Virus record (IMG/VR): IMGVR_UViG_3300043548_000722
Location: 1 to 64,000 of that record
DNA: 64,000 bases
Direction: 5' to 3' (one strand)
DNA from: a virus
The translations under genes and the position numbers were made by a program. The notes below the pieces were generated by a model. The model saw nothing but the letters and a program-made list of their open reading frames with translations, did not search any database and had not been told where the DNA came from. Shown piece after piece: positions 24,866 through 31,994 of this stretch (position 1 is the first letter of the stretch; each line of letters starts with the position of its first letter).

Positions 24866-27800
24866 TCAAAGGAAGGAGAAGAAGCCGGGTGACTTTTGCG
24901 GAGCTTGCGGGGCCGGCGTGGGCACTTGACCAGGCTTCGGTATGTTCGTCATTCTATCAGGCACGCCTGGGGCATTGGGGAGCTTTGTTGAGCCCGGAGG
25001 CTCAAGTCCGAACTCTGCCCCGTGCGCGATGCCCGGAATCGGGTGTCCGTGAATGTCAGACTTCCAGTTCTGTGCTGCACCTTCGGTGTACGTCTCCTGG
25101 AGACGCTGGAAGTTTAGCCTCGCCATCCAGTCTTCTTGCCCTGCGAGAGGCATCTTGTCCAGAGGCTTGAGCTGTGGCGAGTGCTTGATCTCGCGCTTGT
25201 TCATTGCGCGCAGTTCCTTGTTCTTCCGCTCGATCTCGGAGAGGGGGACAAGCTGCCCACGCAGGTAGGCGTGATCGTCCCCAGGATCATCCACACGAGT
25301 GAGGTCCGTCATCGCGCGAATCACTGTCTCGATGTTGCGTCTCCTCTCGTTCCCCGTCGTCTCCACGTAAAGCTCGTTGAGAGAGTCCGCGAGGTGCATG
25401 CGAACTGCGCTCATGCTCTTTGTGATGTCGAGGACGTGATGCGGATTCTTTCTCCCCTCAGAGAGTGCCTCTGCCTTGTCGACTTCGACACCAACCCGAA
25501 TGTTTGGCAGCAGCGGGTTGGTGAACGGGACAGTGTGGACTTTACCGGCAATTGTGACTGTCTTACCTCCGAGCGCGTCTGACTCGATCTTCTCGACCTT
25601 TCCGGAGACCGTAGACAGAGTGGCCTCTCCTTTTAGCTTGGCCGGAACCTTGAAGAGGTTTTCTGCCGCCGTGAAGTAGTCTCCCACGCCACTTGTTCCG
25701 CCGACGCCTCCCGTGTGGAAGGTACGCATTTGCATCTGGGTGATCGGCTCTCCAAGCGCATGACCGGCGATGATGCCGACATTGGTGCCGACTGGGTACA
25801 GCGAACCGCGTTCGCTGAGACCGTAACAGGTTGCGCAGATACCCTTGACCTCGTTGCAGTAGAGTGGGGAGCGTACGAGAATCTTCTTGGGGCCGTCGTT
25901 CTTGATCTTACTCCGCAGTTGAGGAGTGATCAGAGTTCCCTTGGGGATGGTTTCCCCGCCCTTCAGAGGAACCTCTCCGGCGAGGAAGCGTCCTTCGATG
26001 TCTGCTTCCATGGACGAAAGCAGGGCACCACGAACTGTTCCGCAGTCCTTTGACTTAATCGTATTGTCGATGACCGTGTTGATTAGCTCCTTCGTCAGGG
26101 CGCCAGGCTTCGCCGTTGCCGATGCGCGGTCAATGGTTCCTTTCCGTGCGCCATGAAGCGACGCATAGTACTGCGAGACCGGAAGGCCCTCTCCGAAGGA
26201 CTTGGTGATCGCGAATGGAACTGTGCGGTTGAGTGGATCCTGCACGAGCAGCGGGCCCATGACCATCTGGCCAAACTGATTCCAATCGCCCTTGGCGCCG
26301 GAGCGTGCCCAGTCCCACATTCCGTTGTCCAGACGGGAGTTGTAGCGGGCCTCTCCAGCTTCCTTGAGTTCCTTGCGGGCCTTCTCGTAGATCGAGATGA
26401 TCTTCTCGTCCTTGGCTGCCTTCGATCCTGCGCCCTTGAGGACGGCCTCTTCCTCTTTCTTGTATTTGGCCAGGATCTCGTCGCGGAGTTTGTATCCGTC
26501 GTGGAAGTCATTGAGCTTCACACTCGACCCATTTTTGAACGCCAAATTAAAGCCGAGGGCTTTCCACTCATCGATCATCTTGGCGAACTCTTCTGGGGTC
26601 GCCCGTGCAATCTTTGTTGCAAACTTCTTCATCTTTCCCTTGGCCATACGGAAAGATGAGTCGTAGAGAAGCTCCTCGTCCCCACGGAACTGCGCCGGCA
26701 GTGTTCGGTTGATCATGAGTCGGCCTGCCGTAGTGGGCTTGCTGTGACCCGTAACCTTGATGACGTTGTAAACCTTCAGCTTGCCGGCCCTCACTGCCTG
26801 AATTGCTTGGTCCTCCGTGAACTGACCCGGAACCGGCTTGCCCCACTCCGTCGCCTGGAAGATTCCAAGAACAGAATCCTGAGACGGCGTCACCATCAGC
26901 CCTCCACTGGTCGGAGAGAAGAGGTTCTTCGAGGGCATCATGTTCTTGGCTTCTTGTACGGCTCCTTCGGTGATGGGCACATAGAGCGCCATCGTGTCTC
27001 CGTCGAAGTCCGCGTTGAAGCCTCCCGTGACGAGGGGATGGATCTTGATCGACTTCCCCTCAATCAGGCGCGGGCGGAACGCCATCAGCGAGAACATGTG
27101 GAGGGAGGGATCGCGTTTCATGAGCGCGGGCCGGTCTCGAACCACCCTCTCAAGGGCCTCGTTGGCGGCCGGATGGTTTTTCTTGATCATCATGCGTGCC
27201 TCTCCCGGAGAGGTCGCACGGCCCATGTTGCGCCACAGTTCCTTGATGACGAAGGGCTTGTACATTTCCATCGCCATCTCTCGAGGCACGCCAACCTCAT
27301 CAAGTGGCATCTCTGGATCTGGCGTGATGACGGAACGGCCGGAAAGATCCTGTCGCTTCCCGAGCACTCCCGTCTGGAAGAAGGACTGCTTCGGCTGATT
27401 GCCAGTAAGCTTGTCCATCAGAGAAGGAACCTGCTTTCCTTCCATCTGCATGCCAGTGACGCGCAGAGCCTTCGTTGTGTTGTAAATCTCGGCCTGAATG
27501 CGCTGGATCTCTCCGACAGGCATTTTCTCTTTTTCGGCCTGCTCAAGTTGCCGCGTCATTTGGCCAATGATTGCGTACATCTTGTTGGCGGGATCGATGA
27601 TCTGCGTGCCGTCAAAGCCAATGCTTACCCTACGGAGTGTCGGAGGCAGAACTGGGAGGACACGGTTGGTGTACGCATCCACAGGCTTGATATCGAGCTC
27701 TTTTAGAGCGCGAAGATACCGAACCCGTTTATAGGCTACATTCAGCTCGTTCTCGGTTGCAGTCTGAAGCTTCTTTTCGGCGGCCTTAAGTTCCGTGTCT

Positions 27801-30800
27801 ACGTCCAGGTCGCGAAGCTTTTCTTCGAGAACTGCGAAGCCTGACTTTTGGCCGACGGAGCCGGACTCTGTCAGCAACTTTTGAAACTCCCCGTCTGGCA
27901 TTTTCAGGAGTAGACGGATGGGCTCTTCAAACACAGGGTTGGGGATCCGAACCCCAAGATCCATATGTGTCCACTTCGTACCTTCCAGGCCTCCCGTCTT
28001 AACCTTGTCAAATAGGCCACCCTTTTCTTCTTTGGTGAGAGAGCCTTTGGCAGCAAGCGTTTTCTCAGGGAATGCCAGCGCACCCGAACTTTGAGCAAGC
28101 GTCTGCTTATCCGTCATGGGCATGAGAGAGTACTCTCTACCCTTGCGCTCAGTGTAGACGCCCATCGCGCGCAAGTAGTGAGTAAACTGCTCCATCGAAC
28201 GAGGAACCTTCGGAGGGGGCGGACGCTCTCCGCGCATGATGCGGGTCCAGACATCCTCTGCCTGCTCCCGGTCAGACTTGTAGGTCTGCATTTCTCGAAG
28301 GTTGTTTTTTGCACCATAGGCAAGGAGGGTGTACGAATCGAGGCCTCCGATTCTCTGGCCTCCCTCTCCAATGCCCGAACCCTGTGACGCCTCTCCCGTG
28401 GTCTTGTACGCGTAGCCGAAACCACCGGCACGGGCCGAGATCTTTTTCTCCGCCTGGTGATCCAGCTTCAAGATGTACTGGTTGCCTACGAGAACGTTTC
28501 CGAGGTTCTCGCCCGTCTCAGGATCGAATAGCTCCTCCGTATCCGAGACACTGTGTTTCTGCATCAAGTCCTTGACCATCGCAGAGTAGTCTGTAGAGGC
28601 ATCAAAGTTGTTGACGACGAAGGGCTTACCCGTCTTTAGGGCCACCTTACCCGCCACGCTCTCGAGAACCTGTCCAGGATTCATACGCGAGGGAATGCCT
28701 GCGGGAGACAACAAGACCTGGACGTGGTTGCCGTCCTTATCTTTCGGCATCTGGTCGTCGGGCAGGATCTTGGTCACGATCCCTTTGTTTCCATGACGGC
28801 CGGAGAGCTTGTCTCCGACCTCCATTGTCTGTTCAGTACGGATGTAGACCATGATCCGCCGACCGTTGTTGACCACCCGCGCAACTGTCCCATTGTACTC
28901 GTGATCCCACTTCACAGACGCGTCGGAGTAGTCCTGAATCGCGCCCTTCAAGCGACGACGGATGTCCTCCGTGTCTTTGGATATTGCCATCTTCTGAAGT
29001 TTTGCAATCAAAACATCCCCAGGCTCGACCTTCTGGCCGACCTGGATAAGTCCATTGTCATCGAGCTTCTGAAGAATCTCAGGCGTCGCCTTTACGGGTC
29101 CAGCATACTGGCGCCAGAGTTTCTTGTTGACGACGATGTTCGGGTGCATCTCCGCTTCAGCAACGTGAAGATGGCTCGACACAAGCTTCTCGGCGGCGGA
29201 CTCCGAGATGACAATGCCGTCCTCGAAGTTGTACCCACGATACGGAATGTATGCGACTCGCAGGTTTGTTCCGAGAGACAGCTTTCCCTGCTTCGTAAAG
29301 TTTGAGTCGGCGAGAAGCTGGCCTTGGCGAACTTTATCGCCCACAGCAACCACCGGATCGGAGTGAAGCATGTGCTTCGCGCCATTGAGCGGGAAGTTGT
29401 TGTAGATGGCGTGGGTGTACTTCTTACCGTCTGTACCCAAAACAATAATACGGTCTTTTTTAACCTCAGTGACATTACCATCCGCATCAGACAGGACGGC
29501 TGCGGTGGCTCCAACAATGTCCTCGTACGTTGATCCCGCAGATGCCTGTGTCTGGACCAGCGGGGCCTCACGGTTTCTCAAGCCAACAGCCTGCTCTTGG
29601 TGCTTAGCGGCCATCATGGCGCGGTTGCCATTGTCGTTTTGTACAAACGGAATCAGGTTTGCACTGGCTGCGAAGAGGAGCTTTGCGGATGGAAGGATGT
29701 AGTCAACATCCTTCCATGCCCGCTTCGTTGTGTTCCTGTCCTTGTCATATACAACGACAAACTCAGAGAGTGGCGTGACCTTAGCCGTTCCATCTGGCTT
29801 CTTCTCGACCTTGGCCTGGTCAGGATACGCGACAACCGCCCGCTCCAGATCGGCGGCACTCTTTCGTTCAATCTTTCCAGTGCGGACATTTACGACCTGC
29901 GCCATCAGGTCGTGCCCAAATTTCTGAGCACCCAGCGGAACGTGGAGGATGATTCCAGTGTGCGAACTTTCCGGGGTCTGAAGTGGGTCAAGCATCCCGA
30001 GATGGCTGGGATTGATCAGCTTATCCTGCATCAGGTTGACGTTGTCTCCCTTGATGCCTCCAAACTCTGCGCCCAAGATGGTTGTGCGCGTATGATTGGA
30101 AAGGAACTGGAGAGGATTTGTCTGCGTTGGAAGCTGACCGGCTTTAAAGGGTTTAATGATCGCGGCGCCATACCCAGACACAGATGCGGGAATAATGTCC
30201 TGGATTCTATCCTTGCGATCGACATTGTTACGGATCTTGCGCGTGAGCGCATAGATCGTCTTGCCCTTTGTCAGTTCTTCATAGACGAAGTCCTCTGCCC
30301 CAAAAAGTCTTTTGTTTGTGAGAGACTGACGGTCATCCTCGGGAACATCTCCACGGCTGATGTCCACCAGTTTCTTTGCCGAAAGTAGCAGGGCTTCGCC
30401 CGTGATCGACGAGAACTCCTTGCCGAAGGCAGACTTCATTGTCTGTGGGCTGACCTCAGCAGACTCAAATGTCTCCTTTACATAGGCTGCCGCAGCTGAC
30501 ACTTCCGGAGGCTTGTAGTCCGGTCCCGCGCGCCGACCCTCAACCGCCTTGTGGAAGGAAAGCAACGCCTTCGAGCTACCCTTGGCCTCGTTGACGGCAA
30601 AAATCTTTTCCCCGAGCGCGCTCTTCATCTGCCCGTCGCTAACGCCCATCGCTACCAGGATTGGGTAGATCGGCACCTCCACCGACGATGTCGCGCTGCT
30701 CTTGATCGTCATCGTGATCAAGCCGAGCTTCTTAGGATCTTTACGTTCAATGTAAAGATCGAAGGAACCAACCTTGCTGCCTGCGGCGACGTTCCATTTT

Positions 30801-31216
30801 GCGAGCAGATCACCGTTCTGCGCTTCCGCGTGGTACGCGCCGGGATTGAGCCGGAACACGCTGTCCAGCTGCATCTCGTTCCCTCCGACGATGTAGCTGT
30901 AGCGCGTGGTGATTTTAGGAATCTTTGCGAGCGTACGAGATCTCTGATCCAGCACCTTCCCAGTTGCCTTATCAATCAGACGAAAGTTTCCGACAAGCTC
31001 TGGGCCCCAGGTCTGATCGTTCATCTTGGCTTCGAGCTGACTGTTGTAGTTGCTGGGATTGAATTGGGCCGACCCGGTCGCGTCGTCATCCTCAACTTCC
31101 AGCTTTACCAGCTCGAGACGATGCTTACTTCCCTCGATAGGAAAGTGAGAAGAAATCGCCTCTTTTGTCTTCTGAACCAGAAGATTGTAGCTTTCGGTCG
31201 GGTTCAGATTGGACAT
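24866..31216 (-). CDS. Fused beta-beta' multisubunit-type RNA polymerase
   Basis: A single 2116-residue chain holding the conserved core of bacterial RNA polymerase beta, then beta'. Beta features: RHGNKG (about 807-812) and GEGGQRIGGLDSYTLLAYGA (about 950-970), the counterpart of the beta C-terminal GGQRFGEMEVWALEAYGA. Beta' features: LSGRSVITPDPEMPL, KRDPSLH, the catalytic loop NADFDGD (1401-1407, with D1403, D1405 and D1407), PSQDSVLG, the bridge-helix/trigger-loop region SLHGARKGTIDRA, and the zinc site C...CNEVKGICATC followed by HALGEPITQMQMRTFHTGG. The beta' N-terminal zinc-binding domain cysteines are absent. The chain is shorter than beta plus beta' in E. coli (about 2750). It has its own probable promoter (31243-31272) and heads a virion-gene operon. 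It could transcribe phage genes with or without host factors. No alpha, omega or sigma gene is seen. Confidence 0.95.
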   Translation of the reverse strand: MSNLNPTESYNLLVQKTKEAISSHFPIEGSKHRLELVKLEVEDDDATGSAQFNPSNYNSQLEAKMNDQTWGPELVGNFRLIDKATGKVLDQRSRTLAKIPKITTRYSYIVGGNEMQLDSVFRLNPGAYHAEAQNGDLLAKWNVAAGSKVGSFDLYIERKDPKKLGLITMTIKSSATSSVEVPIYPILVAMGVSDGQMKSALGEKIFAVNEAKGSSKALLSFHKAVEGRRAGPDYKPPEVSAAAAYVKETFESAEVSPQTMKSAFGKEFSSITGEALLLSAKKLVDISRGDVPEDDRQSLTNKRLFGAEDFVYEELTKGKTIYALTRKIRNNVDRKDRIQDIIPASVSGYGAAIIKPFKAGQLPTQTNPLQFLSNHTRTTILGAEFGGIKGDNVNLMQDKLINPSHLGMLDPLQTPESSHTGIILHVPLGAQKFGHDLMAQVVNVRTGKIERKSAADLERAVVAYPDQAKVEKKPDGTAKVTPLSEFVVVYDKDRNTTKRAWKDVDYILPSAKLLFAASANLIPFVQNDNGNRAMMAAKHQEQAVGLRNREAPLVQTQASAGSTYEDIVGATAAVLSDADGNVTEVKKDRIIVLGTDGKKYTHAIYNNFPLNGAKHMLHSDPVVAVGDKVRQGQLLADSNFTKQGKLSLGTNLRVAYIPYRGYNFEDGIVISESAAEKLVSSHLHVAEAEMHPNIVVNKKLWRQYAGPVKATPEILQKLDDNGLIQVGQKVEPGDVLIAKLQKMAISKDTEDIRRRLKGAIQDYSDASVKWDHEYNGTVARVVNNGRRIMVYIRTEQTMEVGDKLSGRHGNKGIVTKILPDDQMPKDKDGNHVQVLLSPAGIPSRMNPGQVLESVAGKVALKTGKPFVVNNFDASTDYSAMVKDLMQKHSVSDTEELFDPETGENLGNVLVGNQYILKLDHQAEKKISARAGGFGYAYKTTGEASQGSGIGEGGQRIGGLDSYTLLAYGAKNNLREMQTYKSDREQAEDVWTRIMRGERPPPPKVPRSMEQFTHYLRAMGVYTERKGREYSLMPMTDKQTLAQSSGALAFPEKTLAAKGSLTKEEKGGLFDKVKTGGLEGTKWTHMDLGVRIPNPVFEEPIRLLLKMPDGEFQKLLTESGSVGQKSGFAVLEEKLRDLDVDTELKAAEKKLQTATENELNVAYKRVRYLRALKELDIKPVDAYTNRVLPVLPPTLRRVSIGFDGTQIIDPANKMYAIIGQMTRQLEQAEKEKMPVGEIQRIQAEIYNTTKALRVTGMQMEGKQVPSLMDKLTGNQPKQSFFQTGVLGKRQDLSGRSVITPDPEMPLDEVGVPREMAMEMYKPFVIKELWRNMGRATSPGEARMMIKKNHPAANEALERVVRDRPALMKRDPSLHMFSLMAFRPRLIEGKSIKIHPLVTGGFNADFDGDTMALYVPITEGAVQEAKNMMPSKNLFSPTSGGLMVTPSQDSVLGIFQATEWGKPVPGQFTEDQAIQAVRAGKLKVYNVIKVTGHSKPTTAGRLMINRTLPAQFRGDEELLYDSSFRMAKGKMKKFATKIARATPEEFAKMIDEWKALGFNLAFKNGSSVKLNDFHDGYKLRDEILAKYKKEEEAVLKGAGSKAAKDEKIISIYEKARKELKEAGEARYNSRLDNGMWDWARSGAKGDWNQFGQMVMGPLLVQDPLNRTVPFAITKSFGEGLPVSQYYASLHGARKGTIDRASATAKPGALTKELINTVIDNTIKSKDCGTVRGALLSSMEADIEGRFLAGEVPLKGGETIPKGTLITPQLRSKIKNDGPKKILVRSPLYCNEVKGICATCYGLSERGSLYPVGTNVGIIAGHALGEPITQMQMRTFHTGGVGGTSGVGDYFTAAENLFKVPAKLKGEATLSTVSGKVEKIESDALGGKTVTIAGKVHTVPFTNPLLPNIRVGVEVDKAEALSEGRKNPHHVLDITKSMSAVRMHLADSLNELYVETTGNERRRNIETVIRAMTDLTRVDDPGDDHAYLRGQLVPLSEIERKNKELRAMNKREIKHSPQLKPLDKMPLAGQEDWMARLNFQRLQETYTEGAAQNWKSDIHGHPIPGIAHGAEFGLEPPGSTKLPNAPGVPDRMTNIPKPGQVPTPAPQAPQKSPGFFSFL

Positions 31217-31236
31217 TAAAAATATCTCCAGTGCAG

Positions 31237-31244
31237 GTCATAAG
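31237..31244. promoter_or_regulatory. GTCATAAG octamer in divergent intergenic region 2
   Basis: It lies 39 bases before the plus-strand start codon at 31283 and 21 bases before the RNAP start on the other strand. The distance to the plus start is identical to that in region 1 (16225-16232). It overlaps a -10-like TATACT on the minus strand. Confidence 0.35.
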
Positions 31245-31272
31245 TATAACAGCCGGAGTATAGCCCCGGCAA
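31243..31272 (-). promoter_or_regulatory. Sigma70-like promoter candidate for the RNAP gene
   Basis: On the minus strand, TTGCCG (31272-31267) is followed after 18 bases by TATACT (31248-31243), a fair match to -35 and -10 hexamers. The RNAP start codon is 27 bases further on. A short dyad GCCGG...CCGGC (31252-31270) lies within the spacer. This would let host polymerase start transcription of the phage polymerase. The match is by eye only. Confidence 0.45.
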
Positions 31273-31282
31273 AGGAGAGTAG

Positions 31283-31357
31283 ATGAGCGAGCCCGACGAT
31301 ACTGAGGAAGGGAAGGCCAACCCCTGGAAGAAAACGGACGAGTTCGGAGACTGGTAA
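31283..31357 (+). CDS. 24-residue acidic peptide
   Basis: ATG at 31283 with GGAGAG closely upstream, encoding MSEPDDTEEGKANPWKKTDE followed by FGDW, then TAA. It overlaps the next ORF by one base (TAATG), which supports translation. It is tryptophan-containing and highly charged. It is too short for family assignment. Confidence 0.45.
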   Translation: MSEPDDTEEGKANPWKKTDEFGDW

Positions 31358-31446
31358 TGCTTTCAATACTGTTTGTTGCCGCCGCAATCGCGGCGGCTTT
31401 GAAGACGGCGGGGCAGGTGATTGCCTCTGAGATTGGTGACAAGTAA
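31357..31446 (+). CDS. 29-residue hydrophobic peptide
   Basis: ATG in a TAATG overlap, encoding MLSILFVAAAIAAALKTAGQ followed by VIASEIGDK. A single hydrophobic helix of about 14 residues is followed by a charged tail; the segment contains KTAG. It could be a small membrane peptide (toxin-like, exclusion or holin-like), but no evidence distinguishes these. Confidence 0.45.
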   Translation: MLSILFVAAAIAAALKTAGQVIASEIGDK

Positions 31447-31461
31447 GACCGCGGGGCGCCT

Positions 31462-31488
31462 CCGATCTCGGCTCAACGCCGAGATCGG
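31462..31488. other. Perfect 11-bp inverted repeat
   Basis: ccgatctcggc (31462-31472) and gccgagatcgg (31478-31488) flank a 5-base loop, just before the ATG at 31493. The GGGG that serves as the ribosome site directly follows the stem. It could be a terminator remnant or a regulatory hairpin; there is no U-tract. Confidence 0.5.
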
Positions 31489-31492
31489 GGGC

Positions 31493-31741
31493 ATGCCCTC
31501 GCGTCCACACAGAAGCGACCTTCTTTTTAAGACCGAGGAGGAAGACACCATTCAGGTCTACTGCCCCCTCATCGAAGAGAAGTGTGGACTTCTGGAGTGT
31601 GGCGGATGCCCCGCGATTGGGCCAAGAGTCTGGCTCTGTTCTGCCTGCGTTCGAGTATACCCAGCAGAACCGTTCTGGACGTCGGGCCACTGTGCCGACT
31701 GTGGAGATTACTCTAGCTTCCTCGCGCCGGTGAAGAGATGA
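31493..31741 (+). CDS. Small cysteine-rich zinc-binding protein
   Basis: The start is placed at ATG 31493 (82 residues) with GATCGGGGGC upstream. It carries several cysteines, including CPLIEEKCGLLECGGC and CSACV...CADCG, consistent with one or two zinc sites. It overlaps the next gene by four bases (ATGA). It is encoded against the flanking virion genes in a small islet, and could be a regulator or adaptor. The family is not recognised. Confidence 0.55.
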   Translation: MPSRPHRSDLLFKTEEEDTIQVYCPLIEEKCGLLECGGCPAIGPRVWLCSACVRVYPAEPFWTSGHCADCGDYSSFLAPVKR

Positions 31742-31992
31742 TTCCGTTTCGATGCGACTGGTGCGACGCGACTGCCACGACAGATGACCGCATGGTCAGC
31801 CTGGCGCGGCATCGTGTTGTACGTCGTCCCCGCAAGTGGGACATTGAGGACGAAACCTTCTCAACCTTCGGAAGCGAGGCGATGTTCCACGAAAAGTGCT
31901 TCGTGGACAACGCGCGAGAAATTCTTGACGGTCTATACAGTGGTATCCAGATCGACCAGCCCAGGAAGAGACCGGCCGATCTCACTCGCTGA
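31738..31992 (+). CDS. Small zinc-finger-like protein
   Basis: An 84-residue protein with CDWCDA near the N-terminus and a later HEKCF, giving a possible C-x2-C...H-x2-C site. It is basic in the middle (ARHRVVRRPRKWDIEDE). It is coupled to the preceding gene through ATGA and ends 3 bp before the convergent portal gene. The role is unknown. Confidence 0.55.
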   Translation: MIPFRCDWCDATATTDDRMVSLARHRVVRRPRKWDIEDETFSTFGSEAMFHEKCFVDNAREILDGLYSGIQIDQPRKRPADLTR

Positions 31993-31994
31993 GG

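Noticed and set aside
26744-27706. 320-codon plus-strand open frame inside the RNAP gene
   Set aside because: It is antisense to conserved beta' motifs, including the region near the NADFDGD loop, and has shadow-type composition.
24866-31216. Single-subunit (T7-like) phage RNA polymerase
   Set aside because: The NADFDGD loop, bridge-helix region and beta motifs are of the multisubunit type.
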